Assembly: GCF_024679245.1 (NCBI RefSeq)
Contig: NC_090177.1
Location: 25,544,632-25,608,631, forward strand
DNA: 64,000 nt
Source: Pseudorasbora parva
Lineage: Eukaryota; Chordata; Actinopteri; Cypriniformes; Gobionidae
Reading direction: 5' to 3'
Part shown: one piece after another, positions 1 through 10,639 of the stretch
Layout of the letters: the number at the start of each line of letters is the position of its first letter
How positions within the stretch are numbered: position 1 is the first letter of the stretch
Notes under the pieces: generated by a model
The model's input: the letters and a program-made list of their open reading frames with translations, nothing else
Database searches by the model: none
What the model was told of the DNA's origin: nothing
Position numbers and translations under genes: made by a program

Positions 1-620
1 TTAGATGAAGGAGACATACAAAATGTGCAGGGCTGGGGGTCCTCCAGGACAGGTTTGAAAACCACTGAAGTAAATGATGCCGTTTAAAGGTGAACTATCC
101 CTTTAAAACATTACACAAACACATCCAAAACATTACCAAACCGAAGCATCTTTCAAACTTATGTACAGTCTGTAATTCACTTTATGATGGGTTATTTTCT
201 CTTTCCTTTGGCTGGCTGGCCTAGTTTTTCTTATCTCATAAGAAATAAATTGTTGGGTCAGGGATCAGATAAAGTAGAAGAGAGATATTTTCGCTCTTTG
301 TGGTGGGACAGTAAGATGAATGTGTGCAGGGTCCCTCAGGCTAGGCATTAGAATAACCTCTTCGGTCTTGTGAGACAGTGTGTTCCCGTTGCATAAATTG
401 CCTGTATAATCATCGCTTACTATTGTAGCGATATGCATATTGGAGTTAAGAGATAATGATAGGTTTTCAGGCTGTAAGGAGAAGTTGTCAGAATTGTACC
501 TTTTGATGTGAGTTTGTCACATTAGTAAAATGTTTTCTGTGCCACTTTACTAGGTGTTTGGGAACCAGGTCAGCATATAGTAGTCAGATTTTGTCTAAAT
601 TAGTTATCTTTCAGTAATTT
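1..620. other. Non-coding DNA with a repeat end near its start
   Basis: No reading frame here looks coding. Bases 30-68 resemble the inner end of a hAT-type MITE (a GGTCCTCCAGGAC...AACCACTG pattern), and 90-106 carries a short AGGTGAACTATCCCTTT motif seen at many fish repeat ends. Both identifications are from memory of repeat termini and are weak. The rest has no recognisable structure. Confidence 0.3.
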
Positions 621-628
621 GGCACAAC

Positions 629-1090
629 TGGCTGGGCGATATCTAAAAAAAAAAGTCGATATTGTGAAAAGATGTACGATATTCGATATATATCTCGATA
701 TGTTTGCAATTGCTTTTAAATAATAATAAAAAAAACATGATTTTCTTTTGCCCCCATTAAACAACAAAAACTATTTAGATAGAACTTAATTAAATACAAA
801 ATGTTTAAATTAAGTAAACAGGTTGGGATGACCAAAATCTTATTTCATGTTATGAGTAATTTTATATTTACAATTAAATATTTTTTAAATGTACTTTTAT
901 AATTACAATATAGATTTTTTTTATTATATCTTTGTTTTTAAAAATAAGCAAAACATACAAATTACAAACAATATGACAAAAACAGTAAAAGCAAGTCAAG
1001 AAAGAAATTAAATAATCAACTAAAAACGAATTAGTCTTCAGAGATAGGTTATCCACTATCGATTCTCACTTACAATAAATTAAAGGTGGG
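629..1090. repeat. hAT-type non-autonomous fragment
   Basis: The segment opens with GGCTGGGCGATATC followed by A-rich and CGATAT-rich sequence, the terminal pattern of a common fish hAT group; the hAT at 4215-6139 ends in the same way. Bases 1040-1080 (TTATCCACTATCGATT...CTTACAATAAATTA) match 39230-39265 inside another element, so the piece is composite. No partner terminus or target duplication was found, so it is truncated or rearranged. Confidence 0.4.
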
Positions 1091-1497
1091 ATAAGTGTTA
1101 TTTCAAAACAGCTTTAGAAAAAGGACTCGGGCCGAGTGGAATAACAAACTTGTAGCCAATTAGCAGGTAAGGGGCATTTCTACAATGGTGAAAAGAGAGG
1201 CTCAGTGGACGTCATTATTCAAAACACACGAGTCACACATGACGGACATTAGCCGAGAACTAATAACGTTATATGCTGGCTTTTGCTTGAATACGCTTGT
1301 GTGTCATGTTTGCTTGTTTGTCCATTTGCGATCGTATTGCCGCTCACTTCAGCAATAATAAAGACCCGTCCATTTCCACACCTTATGGAGCATCTAAATC
1401 TCCTCATTTCAATCGTCAGCTCACAAAATGTGTCCGACAACAAGTAAGATATACTACACGCCTAATATATGATTTTTTCCTCTTTTTCATGATCTAA

Positions 1498-2686
1498 AGC
1501 CCCGTTTCCACTACAGGAACTTTACCCAGGAACTAGGAACTTTGGGTGGTACTTCGTGTGTTTAGACCGCAGGAACCAGGGTCTAAATGAAGTTCCGGGT
1601 ATATATTTCCCCCTCCAAACGGCCCTGCTCGCGAGGTAGTACTTTTTCAAAGTTCAGGAACTTTCGAGGGCGGGACTTGGGCGCTGAACATGCTGATTGG
1701 TTGAGCTCACGCAGCATTTTAGTTCAACAGGCATTTTTAAAAGTCTTTTGCGAGGTTCGGTCTACGTTCAGTAAATATCAGTCTTGCTCTCTGTCTGGTG
1801 GCGCGCGGTCTTCTCAGTCATCTCACGTTCAATGTCCGTAATAGCTGATAATAATATACATTGTCATTTTAAATCTAGCTTTACAAGCTTTCTGAATATG
1901 CTGCATGCTGCTGAATCTCCATATTAGTGCTCTTTTCTGTCGTTGTTAATTACCTTACTAAACCTATACATAACCAGCAAAAGCAGCACAGCTTGAATCT
2001 CTTCCATACTCGTTATAAATTTTTTTTCACCATGTAAACGACCTGACCGATTACTTTTAAGTGTGTGTCCTTACATGACGTGACGGCGCGCGCCGCGCTC
2101 ATGTTGACAAGAGAGGAAAGTAAATTTTTCTGAGGGGTAAACTTTTTATTTCGTGAGTTATGAAGATAATGTTGGAGTAATGACACAGCGTATATTGCCC
2201 CAGGCAGTTTTTACTTTAACTGCGCCTGACAGAAGATTTTTTTTTCTGAGATGATTATTACACTTTACAACAAATAGCTATAAATAATACTGTATTAGTC
2301 CTGGTGGCCGTTAAGAGTTGGCTACAGTTAACACATTCAGCTGCTGGAGAAAACAGCGGCGACATTTTTGATGCGGCAGACAAACTGCATGTGACAAAAT
2401 GATTGCGATTGAAAGTCATCACATGTAAACACCAGATCGGTTTAGATAACGTCTCATGTAAATAGTCCACTAAATCTTTCAATCGATACACACAAAAATG
2501 ATTACTGTCCTTCACTGATTTGGAGGAGCAGTCGCGCGCAGTACATCACCGGACTAATTTGCCTAATATTCTCGGAACTTTATTGCGGTCGAAACGCAGA
2601 CAGCTGCAGGTCTGGGGGGGAGAAAAGTTCCTGTAAAAAAGTTCCTGGTACAAATTGTTCCGGGTAATTTTGGTGGAAACGGGGCT
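1498..2686. mobile_element. Harbinger-type MITE
   Basis: The termini are inverted repeats: AGCCCCGTTTCCAC at the left and GTGGAAACGGGGCT at the right. They are flanked by a TAA target duplication at 1495-1497 and 2687-2689. A TAA/TTA duplication with such termini is the signature of PIF/Harbinger transposons. The 1189-bp interior contains short GC-rich stretches but no transposase or Myb-like reading frame, so the element is non-autonomous. The superfamily call rests on termini and target site only. Confidence 0.75.
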
Positions 2687-2709
2687 TAAGTTATATAACC
2701 CTTATTCGG

Positions 2710-2996
2710 TCATAATTGTAATATTTCATTAGTCGTACTCGTGTTCTATCGAGTTGTTCATGAGAATGGTTTGTGTTTTTGTGATTACTATAAATCTAAT
2801 CTGGTCAAAATTGTAATAACTTATGTCGTTAGCTGGACTGTCGTGCTTGTGTAATTTCGAGTTGTTCATGAGAAAGGTTTGTGTTTTTGTGATCGCTATA
2901 ACTCTAATCTAGTCAAAATTGTAATATGTTCATTAGTTGGACTGTCATGCCTGTGTACTATCAAGTTGTTCATGATAACGGTTTGTGTTTTTGTGT
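2710..2996. repeat. Tandem repeat, three units of about 100 bp
   Basis: Three diverged units start near 2710, 2805 and 2913. Each begins TCAWAATTGTAATA and contains GAGTTGTTCATGA or a close variant followed by GGTTTGTGTTTTTGTG. Unit lengths are about 95, 108 and 84 bp, the last being partial. The array starts just beyond the Harbinger MITE. No coding potential. Confidence 0.8.
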
Positions 2997-4206
2997 AAGG
3001 GAAGGGGTGACTTTTTCATTGAATATTCGATCTGTAACACAGATTCTGGCATAGTCGTTGCCTAGGTTACGTATTTGTGGGGCGGAGCTATCAAAATAGG
3101 GCCGAGACCCTTTTGGGGGTAGGGGCGTGTTTGTTTTGGTGATTTGAAATGCCAACAACGGTTATCAGAAAGCACTCCCCACCTTTATTGCAGTTATCGG
3201 ATTGTCTGCTCTTTCACTTCAGGATTCATGGGTAGTGTAGTTTTTAACTAGAGCTATTGGAATATGATTTGTCATAAGTGAAGTTGTTAATTTGGTAGAT
3301 ATTTTGGAACTCTTGGTAGAAGAGTCTGTCTTTATATCTTTATTTCTTTAAAATATTTTATATATAAGTATAACAGATATTTCTTAAATATACATGAACT
3401 TGTGTGTTTTTATGTATAATAATAAGCACAGTACACACATACAGTATATTATGTAAACTCGGATGCAATAAATCATGATTAATCAGTTTGACAGCGCTAG
3501 TTACAAATAAACAGTATTTCTATAGATTTTCTTTATTTTTGCTTCACAAACCAAAGTTGTAATCTATAATTGCGTAGTTGTTTGATTGTGTTTTTTTTCT
3601 TATACAGTTTCAGGCAGACTGGTGCGCAATATACTTTATTGATGATAGCTGTGATATATACAATTATATTGTTATTGTGTTAATTAGGGGTGTCACAATA
3701 TACCGGTATTGACAATAACTGTAATATTTAAAAATGTATATTAGTACACATTAGTGATGCGCGGGTCAATGTATAAACAACCCACGTCCAACCGATGTTT
3801 TCAACTAACCTGCCCGTAACTCGGACCGCAAAAAAGAAAATATTGTACCTGACCCGCATTTTTTTAATGTAGTAAATGCGTCCTGACCTATTATATCCAT
3901 TAATCCAGCCTGTGGAGGAGAGAAATGTTTCAGGCCCTAACGTGAGCTTGGAGGTGCGGTGGCGAGAGCAGGCAGTTCTTGAGGCGGCCCATCGTTTTCT
4001 ATTTTAGCTGTCTAGATGCATATTATTGATGAATGTGATGTTTATGTTTAGACCCTGCTTGAAGAATTCATCAGCAGGTCAACTGAGAAAAAGCCCTTAG
4101 AAGCGCAAACTGTTCTTTTTCTGAATGCTGTATGATATAGCCAAGTGTTATGTAATAAAGGCTTGTTTTATTCATTTATTTAATTACATTTTCTTAACAA
4201 TTAAGA
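2997..4206. other. Non-coding DNA made of repeat fragments
   Basis: No gene seen. Bases 3462-3498 (GATTAATCAGTTTGACAGC) resemble a hAT terminus of the TTTGACAGCCCTA type. Bases 3686-3715 (TAGGGGTGTCACAATATACC) and 3752-3770 (TAGTGATGCGCGGGTC) resemble two other hAT-like termini without partners. These are fragment-level, low-confidence calls. Confidence 0.3.
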
Positions 4207-4400
4207 TGCTGCATTAGGGATGGGCGATAAAACGATAACGATAATTATCACGATATAATTTTCCTCGATAAAACGATAACAACAGGTCGATAAATTCTCG
4301 ATATAATGCTTACGCGCTATGCGTAATGCTGCGCATGCGTATTGCAGACCGGGCGTCTGCGTGCTGCACGCGGTAATGTTTACAGTCTGTGGCTGACCAT

Positions 4401-4529
4401 ATGGCTGACAGGCTTGGAGGATCGGAGATAAGTGGAGCGATAAAAATGAGCAATAGTGAAGAAAATGCAGCGCTCACGGCCAGCTCGGGGGACACAGATA
4501 TCGTTGACAAGTTAGTTCGCTCAGCTTGA
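4401..4529 (+). pseudogene. N-terminal remnant of a hAT transposase
   Basis: A 42-codon frame begins at ATG 4401 and ends at TGA 4527-4529. It lies about 185 bp inside the left terminus of the hAT, in element orientation. It is Ser/Glu/Asp-rich and ends in ...DIVDKLVRSA. From memory this resembles the segment preceding the BED zinc finger of fish hAT (ZBED-like) transposases, where DIVDKL leads into the finger. Here the frame stops before any finger, dimerisation or catalytic region, so at most the start of the first exon is left. The length and frame are seen; the family link is recall-based. Confidence 0.5.
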
Positions 4530-5129
4530 GTGGTTTGGAGATATTTTTAGCACTTTGGGATTGTTTTTAACTATGAAAAGGGCTTTACAAATAAAATATA
4601 TTATTATTATTATTATTTTAGCGATCCCATCCGATATATAACAGAGCGACGTGCGTGGACTGCTTATCATAGGTTCACGCTCACCACACGGAATTTAATT
4701 ATTAAATTATCGTGTTTCTTCAAAGTCCTTCCATATAACATGCAGCCCAACACAGAATCTACATTAACTACATTCACACACCGGCTTATTACCTTGTTAG
4801 CTGTAGTGGGTGACTTATTTACAACAGGCTAACGTTACCAAACTATAATCACTAAAACATCGGACTTGTACATCGCTATCATAATTGTTTGTCTTTGGTG
4901 AGGTATTAATGACTCCGCATCGCCTGTATCAAAAGAGAAATAATGTCATCTGGTGTTTAAAATTAATAAAATAGACTAGACAGCCCTTACTGGAGATCCA
5001 CAAATACTGAACTTTTCTCTCTCCCGACCAGCCCACTGTCGGTGAGGTGTGTTTGTGTGTGTGTGTCGGTGAGATGCACGGTGGACCAATCCACTGTGAG
5101 GCAAGAGAAGGGGCCTCAAAATGTTTCTT

Positions 5130-5825
5130 AAAACGCTTTTTTTTTTTGACCGTTTGCGTTTTTAGTGTTTTACTTACACAATTAAATATATATGATGCAA
5201 TATTGAGCGTTTTTGTTCTATTTAAGCTGCGAAAATCGTTCACAGCAGAACCACAACGCGTCTCACAACAACCTGTGTAAATGAACGATTCATTGTTTGA
5301 ATGAATCGTTTGAATGAACGACTCAATGACTCGCTCAATACGACGGCCACCTGCTGCCACCTACTGGTGGTTTAATTTGATCTTTAAACATACTTTCCAA
5401 CATGTCTTATTTGTCTATTCAAAACTACAAATCTCAAAACATTATTTAATGCTGTTGTAATTTTTCAGTGTAAATGATTTAATTTGAATGGTAACAGCCC
5501 TTATAGTGTTTTATTTTAATTAAATGTATTGATCAAAATTACAAATATAAAATGAAACATGAAGCTTAGCCTATATTTAATAAGATTAAGGGAAAATGCC
5601 CTTTATAAAAGGTGAAAATATCACATATTTCAAATGATGCAGATTTAAATATGTCAAAGCTGATTGAACACTGGTGAGAATATTGCTTCAGAATAAATTA
5701 TATTTACAACACACAAACACACACACACACACTTTTCCGGACAAGCTAATCTTTTACTTGGACAAGCTTGAACGATGTACTTGTTCGAAGGACAAGCACA
5801 TGAACATGCTTAATTTCAAGCCCTG
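5130..5825 (-). repeat. Partial copy of the CAGGGCTTGACAT element inside the hAT
   Basis: This segment is the reverse complement of much of 38333-39080. It shares the CTGCCACCTACTGG block, a block around CTTATTTGTCTATTCAAAACT, the (CA)n stretch near 5710, and a final CAAGCCCTG at 5817-5825 equal to the left terminus at 38333. The other terminus is missing or too diverged to recognise before 5130. It is therefore a truncated copy nested in, or incorporated into, the hAT. Confidence 0.65.
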
Positions 5826-6160
5826 TATAATGATATATTATTGATATAAAGTGTTGAGTAAAAAAATGCTGGCCACAGTTAAGATTTTAATAAATAAATC
5901 TACCTCAGTTTAAATAAATTGTTCATTTGTTTGGGAAGTGTTTGTCATGTTTTGACAATAAAGGATAGTTTAAAACCACAGCTAACTGTTTGTTTTCTAC
6001 ATATTTCACTCAGGAGCAAAAATATGCCTTTAAACTTTAAAGAATTAAACATTTTACATTTATCGTGATATTTATCGATATCGACTGATATGCTAAATTA
6101 TATCGTGATAATTTTTTTGGGCCATATCGCCCAGCCCTATGCTGCATGTGTTTATCCAGC

Positions 6161-6546
6161 CTAATCGAAGTGTGGGTCTCTCCCCCAACTTTCCCAACAA
6201 AAATCCCGCCCCCTCTTAGAAAATACATAAAACTGACTGTCAATCGTGCACACAGTTGCTGTTGTGGTCCGGGCTCGTTGAACACCTGCTTGTCGAGCGC
6301 TGCTCTGCTCAGCGTATCGCTTGTACATCTCCGGATCAGGCTTGTACACAACATTCAGGTTGTAGTTTTGCAGCTGCAACATCATGCTTTGGAGGCGTTT
6401 TGGGGCACTCAGTAGCGATTTCTTAAAAATTATCCCAAGGGGTTTGTGGTCAGTTTCAGGCGTGATTACCCTCCCTGTCATACAGATAGTGATGGGACCT
6501 CTGACATGCGAACACGATACTTAGGCATTCCTTCTCAAATTGGACA
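6161..6546 (-). pseudogene. Gypsy pol, C-terminal RNase H fragment
   Basis: Minus-strand translation shows, in slightly shifting frames, FEKECLSIVFACQR (6490-6535), then TDHKPL and a SAPKRLQSMMLQLQNY block, then a DTLSR-like segment in the alternate frame. In Ty3/Gypsy polymerases this is the second half of RNase H plus the start of the tether to integrase. The coding sense disappears after about 6250 and no integrase HHCC or DDE motifs follow. The upstream half of the domain lies on the other side of the Tc1 insertion, at 8161 onward. Confidence 0.75.
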
Positions 6547-6548
6547 TA

Positions 6549-8158
6549 CAGTGCCTTGCAAAAGTATTATACTCACTGAACTTTTCCACATTTTGACATG
6601 TTACAACCACAAACAATAAATTATTTTATTGGGATTTTATGTGATAGACCAACACAAAGTGGCACATAATTGTGAAGTGGAAAGAAAATGATAAATGGTG
6701 TCCAAACATTTTTTACAAATAAATATCTGAAAAGTATGGGGTGCATTTATATTCAGCCCCCTTTACTCTGATACCTCTAACTAAAATCCAGTGGAACATA
6801 TTGCCTTCAGATGTCACCTAATTAGTAAATAAAGTCTACCTGTGTGTAATTTAATCTCAGTATAAATACAGCTGTTCTGTAAAGCCCTCAGAGATTTGTC
6901 AGAGAACATTAGTGTAAAAACAGCATCATGAAGACCAAAGAACACACCAGACAGGTCAGAGAGAAGTTGTGGACAAGTTTAAAGCAGGGATAGGTTAGAA
7001 ATCAATATCCCAAGCCTTAAACATCTCACGAAGCACTGTACAATCCATCATCTGAAAATGGAAAGAGTATGGCACAACTGCAAACCTACCAAGACATGGC
7101 CGTCCAAATAAACTGACATGCCGGGTAAGGAGATTAATCAGAGAAGCAGTCAAGAGGCCCATAGTAACTCTGGAGGAGCTGCAGAGATCCACAGCTCAGG
7201 TGGGAGAATCTGTCCACAGGACAACTATTAGATGTGCACTCCACAAATCTGGCCTTTATGGAAGTGGCAAGAAAAAAAGCTATTGTTGAAAGAAAGTCAT
7301 AAGAAGTCCCAATTGCAGTTTGCAGAAAGCCATGTGGGGGACACAGCAAACATGTGGAAGAAGGTGCTCTGGTCAAATGAGACCAAAATTGAACTTTTTG
7401 GCCTAAATGCAAAAAGCTATGTGTGGAGGAAATCTAACACTGCACATCGCCCCGGAACACACCATCCCCACCGTGAAACATGGTGGTGGCAGCATCATGT
7501 TGTGGGGGTGCTTTTCTTCAGCAGGGACAGGGAAGCTGATCAGAGTTAATAGAAAGATGGATGGAGCCAAATACAGGGCAATCTAAAACCTGTTAGAGTC
7601 TGCGAAGTGCTTGAGACTGGGATGGAAGTTCACCTTCCAGCAGGACAATGATCCTAAACATACAGCCAGAGCTACAGTGGAATGGTTTAGATCCAAGCAT
7701 ATTCAAGTGTTAGAATGGCCCAGTCAAAGTCCAGACCTAAATCCAATTGAGAATTTGTGGCAAGACTTGAACATTGCTGTTCACAGACCCTCTCCATCCA
7801 AGCTGAATGAGCTTGAGCTATTTTGCAAAGAAGAATGGGCAAAAATGTCACTCTGAAGAATGTGCAAAACTGATAGATACATACCCCAAAAGACTTGCAG
7901 CTGTAATTGTAGCGAAAGGTGGTTCTACAATGTATATTTATTTATGGGGGTTGAATATAAATGCACCCTACAGTTGTCAGATATTTATTTGGAAAAATGT
8001 TTGGACACCATTTATCATTTCCCTTCTACTTCACAATTATCTGCCACTTTGTGTTGGTCTATCATATAAAATCCCAATAAATAAATTTTTTGTTTGTGGT
8101 TGTAACGTGTCAAAATGTGGAAAAGTTCATTGGGTATGAATACTTTTGCATGGCACTG
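6549..8158 (+). mobile_element. Tc1-like transposon with long inverted repeats
   Basis: The element begins CAGTGCCTTGCAAAAGTATT and ends with its near-perfect reverse complement, flanked by TA at 6547-6548 and 8159-8160. The inverted repeats extend about 210 bp inward from each end, with conserved blocks such as TGATAGACCAACACAAAGTGG. It is 1610 bp long and contains one broken transposase gene in the + orientation. The TA sits inside a codon run of the Gypsy RNase H, so this insertion is younger than the Gypsy element. Confidence 0.93.
6928..7950 (+). pseudogene. Tc1 transposase pseudogene
   Basis: From ATG 6928 the frame begins MKTKEHTRQVREKVVDKF, a Tc1-type paired-like helix-turn-helix start, and meets a stop near 6990. 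Helix-turn-helix sequence continues in the same frame past further stops. Around 7360-7420 the catalytic block reads LWSNETKIELFG, with Asn where the first catalytic Asp is expected. A frameshift follows [10 protein letters not shown] (about 7440). A further frame (7611-7856) holds [11 protein letters not shown] with the second Asp and NPIENLW with the Glu, giving the spacing of a DD34E enzyme. The C-terminal ...KRLAAVIVAKGGS is frameshifted again. The gene is dead by stops, frameshifts and loss of the first Asp. Confidence 0.85.
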
Positions 8159-8160
8159 TA

Positions 8161-8913
8161 GTTTTGGTCGGTTCGCGTGAGTGCCCGAGAGACGAAAGCC
8201 ACAGGTTGTCCCTGCTGCAGCAGACAACATCCCAAGCCGTTCTTGCTGGCGTCGCTTTGTATTGTCACTGGCTTGTCAATGTCATAGTACTTTAAAACGG
8301 GTGTGTCCGTAATCATACGTTTTATTGAACCGCTTCGTCATGCTTAGGGAGCCAATGCCACGATCCGTCTTTGGTTTTTTGAAGGAACTTGGCCAGGTAC
8401 GTCACAACCCAATGAAACGCTGAACTGCTTTTACGTCCAGTGGTGTCTGCATTGCTAAGACTGCTTTCGTTTTTTTCCCGGGTCAAGGCGTAACCCTTCT
8501 GCTGACAATATGTGTCCATGGAAGTGCACCGCTTTCAGTTTGAATTGCAACTTTTTCTCACTCAGTCAAAGTTTCACAGCTCTGCATCGCTCCATCAGTG
8601 CACAGAGATTTCTGTCATGATCAGATTTGGCTTCTGCGTTTGAATCAGCGCAGCCAACAACCAATATGTCATCCGCAATTGGCTCTATGCCGCGGAGCCC
8701 TGGCACGTTCCATGGCGCGCAATGCACAGGGGACACATTACTGTCAAGCACAAATCGGACCTCTCCTGGGACTGATTCGACTGGGTCGTTAAACACGTCT
8801 CTAAAGCTGTGAGTTAATTTTTGCTTTGTGAGTGGCATGTCAGAGCATACAACTAATCTGTGAAGCTCCTCTGGAATGGTAAATTTCATAAGACCACGCT
8901 GCTCACACGTCAC
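8161..8913 (-). pseudogene. Gypsy pol, reverse transcriptase to RNase H
   Basis: On the minus strand, 8913-8566 encodes a pre-RT region (FTIPEELHRLVV, ...FRDVFNDPVE) that jumps from a CAPWNVP motif directly to the active-site block PIADDILVVG. About half of the reverse transcriptase, including fingers and the first catalytic Asp, is therefore deleted. The 8520-8325 segment is the RT thumb/connection with stops and frameshifts (WHWLPKHDEAVQ is readable). The 8316-8161 segment is the first half of RNase H (PVTIQSDASKNGLGCCLLQQ). The Tc1 interrupts it immediately afterwards. Confidence 0.8.
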
Positions 8914-9583
8914 CCGAGAGTAATGGCTCTTGGTCTGCTTCGACCACTTCGAAAACTAATTTGTGCTTGGCGCCCTTTACGATGCATTCTGTGTGAAATT
9001 GCCCCAGAGAAATCACTGTGGCGCCAGAATACAATTTTAGTCTTGTTGTGCTCGGGTTCAGTGGGCTTTCCAGATCCAGTTTCTCTTTGATTGTACGACT
9101 CATGACATTACAAGTCGCTCCCGTGTCTAGCTGACAGGCCTGCTTTCTTTTTTTAAGGGTCAGGTTAACGAACCATCTTGGACCTCGGGACTTTTCTGTG
9201 TCAATGCATTCCTCTGCAGCGAAAAGTCGACCTTCACTGTAAGGTCCTTGCTCATCCTGACTATCGTCCATCATAGCATTCACTCTGCCGGACCTGTCGG
9301 CTCTGTGGCAGGCTTTACAACCTTTAGCGAAATTATTCGATACACTGCATGATCGACAAGTCTTTTCATATGCGGGGCACTGCTCTCTGCCTTTCTTGTG
9401 ACCACTCCCACAATATTTGCACCCGAGAGTTCTGAGCGTTTGCTCATTATTCACTCCACCATCTTGGCATTTCAGCCTTTGCGCATGTGCAATGTTTACA
9501 GTGTCAGTGAATGCATTGTCATTTGCTTTTACGCGTTGTTCATTGGCTTCTGCCAGTCGGCATATTTCCACAGACTGTGACAT
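8903..9583 (-). pseudogene. Gypsy gag zinc knuckle and aspartic protease
   Basis: A 226-codon minus-strand frame contains Cys/His-rich segments, CKYCGSGHKKGREQC and CRSCSVSNNFAKGC, of the kind found in gag nucleocapsid and in this group's double knuckle. Downstream is the retropepsin active site LDTGATCNVMS at about residues 153-163. The order knuckle, acidic linker, protease is that of the gag-pol junction in Ty3/Gypsy elements of fish and nematodes (Mag-like; lineage from memory). The frame stays open over this block but connects to broken gag and RT on either side. Confidence 0.8.
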
Positions 9584-10148
9584 GGTCAGTTCGCGTCCAC
9601 GCGCCTGGTGATCTCATTGGCAATGCCCAGGACATGTCTATCACGAATCATTTAATCTTTGAGCTCCCTGTATTTGCAGGTCGATGCTCGCTGCCGCAAC
9701 CTCGTGAGAAAGCTGTCTATAGGCTCGACCACGTCCTGCTTGCAACACCCGAACATGTAACTTTCGTAGATCAGAGCGGAGTTCGAAGACTATGAACTAG
9801 CTACCGGGTGAATCGAGAAGTCCAAAGAGGTGAGAGCAGCAGCACTGCGGCGATTAATGGGAAATGAATGTCGTCATATTTTGTTCGCGGGCTTGAAGTA
9901 GTCTCCCAATGCCAAAGTATCGCTTTCGGGTCCTGTTCTTCGCTCAATACAATGTAATGGGTTTAAATATGACGACATTCATTGCCCATTAATCGCCGCA
10001 GTGCTGCTGCTCTCACCTCTTTGGGCTTCTCGATTAGCCTGGTAGCTAGTTCATAGTCTTCGAACTCCGCTCTGAAGTTATCCCAGTTTTTTTATATGTT
10101 TCCTGACATCCGCATGCCCTGAGGGGCAGGAATGCTGTTTGAGGCCAT
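9584..10148 (-). pseudogene. Gypsy gag N-terminal region, rearranged
   Basis: The gag start is readable on the minus strand at 10148: MASNSIPAPQGMRMSGN, then a stop, then KNWDNFRAEFEDYELATRL. The segment 9965-10075 that encodes FRAEFEDYE... is present a second time in opposite orientation at 9771-9881, so the middle of gag is inverted or duplicated. The rest (9584-9770) shows only short gag-like runs. It was probably a capsid-domain gag, now unusable. Confidence 0.65.
9771..10075. repeat. Inverted duplication, two 111-bp arms
   Basis: The left arm 9771-9881 and right arm 9965-10075 are reverse complements with only a few mismatches, separated by 83 bp. Both contain gag coding sequence of the Gypsy relic (GAGTTCGAAGACTATGAAC and its complement). 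One arm is therefore a secondary inverted copy within the element, not a transposon terminus. Confidence 0.9.
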
Positions 10149-10165
10149 ATTAAGGATCTGTTGTT

Positions 10166-10179
10166 CACTTCTGACACCA
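10166..10179 (-). other. Primer-binding-site-like motif of the Gypsy element
   Basis: On the minus strand the motif is TGGTGTCAGAAGTG, 18 bp upstream of the gag ATG. The leading TGG is what a tRNA 3' CCA end would pair with, and the position between a possible LTR end and gag is right. The tRNA species is not assigned. The LTR boundary just above it (near 10183) is approximate. Confidence 0.55.
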
Positions 10180-10549
10180 TATTTGAGGTTGTATGCAATA
10201 AACAAGCAAGGGCTGAATCAACGTGCGTCTTTTATTGACATGGCATAAAGTGCCAACGATGCCCGTGCCAATATTCACGTCACAACAGGATACAAACCAT
10301 ATATGGTATTTCCCCATAACAAATATAGCACAAAATATCGTTATCGTGAATTATTTTGCCCTTGATTAGCTTAGTATAAAAAGCAATAAAAGTCAGTTCA
10401 AACTCACCAAAATGGAAAAACAAACGTGTGTATACATGATGTTGTTTCCTACCTTTGGTGGTAGTAGAGACATTGAGTGGTGAGGCAGTAAATTTTTTGA
10501 TTAGTTTATTCTCCAAGGGAATCCTGGAATATATTTGCTGCGGTGTTGG

Positions 10550-10630
<81 letters not shown>
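10550..10630. repeat. (CA)n microsatellite
   Basis: About 40 CA repeats with one AA interruption near 10564. It borders the end of the Gypsy relic zone. Apparent Cys/Val or Thr/His frames across it are repeat artefacts. Confidence 0.97.
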
Positions 10631-10632
<2 letters not shown>

Positions 10633-10639
10633 GATATAA

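Larger units (their letters stand above)
4215..6139 (+). mobile_element. hAT element with 8-bp target duplication
   Basis: The termini are TAGGGATGGGCGATA at the left and TATCGCCCAGCCCTA at the right, as inverted repeats. They are flanked by a perfect 8-bp duplication TGCTGCAT at 4207-4214 and 6140-6147, the hallmark of hAT transposition. Inside, near both ends, are ATCACGATATAATTTT-type subterminal sequences in inverted orientation. Only the first 42 codons of a possible transposase remain (4401-4529); the middle is occupied by a partial copy of another repeat (5130-5825). Sequence to the right of the element is Ty3/Gypsy, so the hAT landed in or at the edge of that relic. Confidence 0.88.
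6148..10285 (-). mobile_element. Broken Ty3/Gypsy LTR retrotransposon
   Basis: Read on the minus strand from about 10285 down to 6148, the order is a possible LTR end, a primer-binding-site-like motif, the gag start, zinc knuckle, aspartic protease, reverse transcriptase and RNase H. A Tc1 element (6549-8158) splits the RNase H region and a hAT adjoins its lower end. The reverse transcriptase has lost its fingers/palm core, several frames are shifted, and I see no integrase before homology ends near 6148. The 5' LTR-like stretch (about 10180-10285) carries an AATAAA motif in element orientation, but no matching second LTR is visible. The element cannot be functional. Confidence 0.85.

Noticed and set aside
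1297..1841. Short + strand frames near and inside the Harbinger MITE
   Set aside because: No Myb-like or DDE motifs; one runs across inverted-repeat sequence.
4929..5360. 143-codon minus-strand frame inside the hAT
   Set aside because: It spans the boundary of two unrelated repeats and shows no transposase motif.
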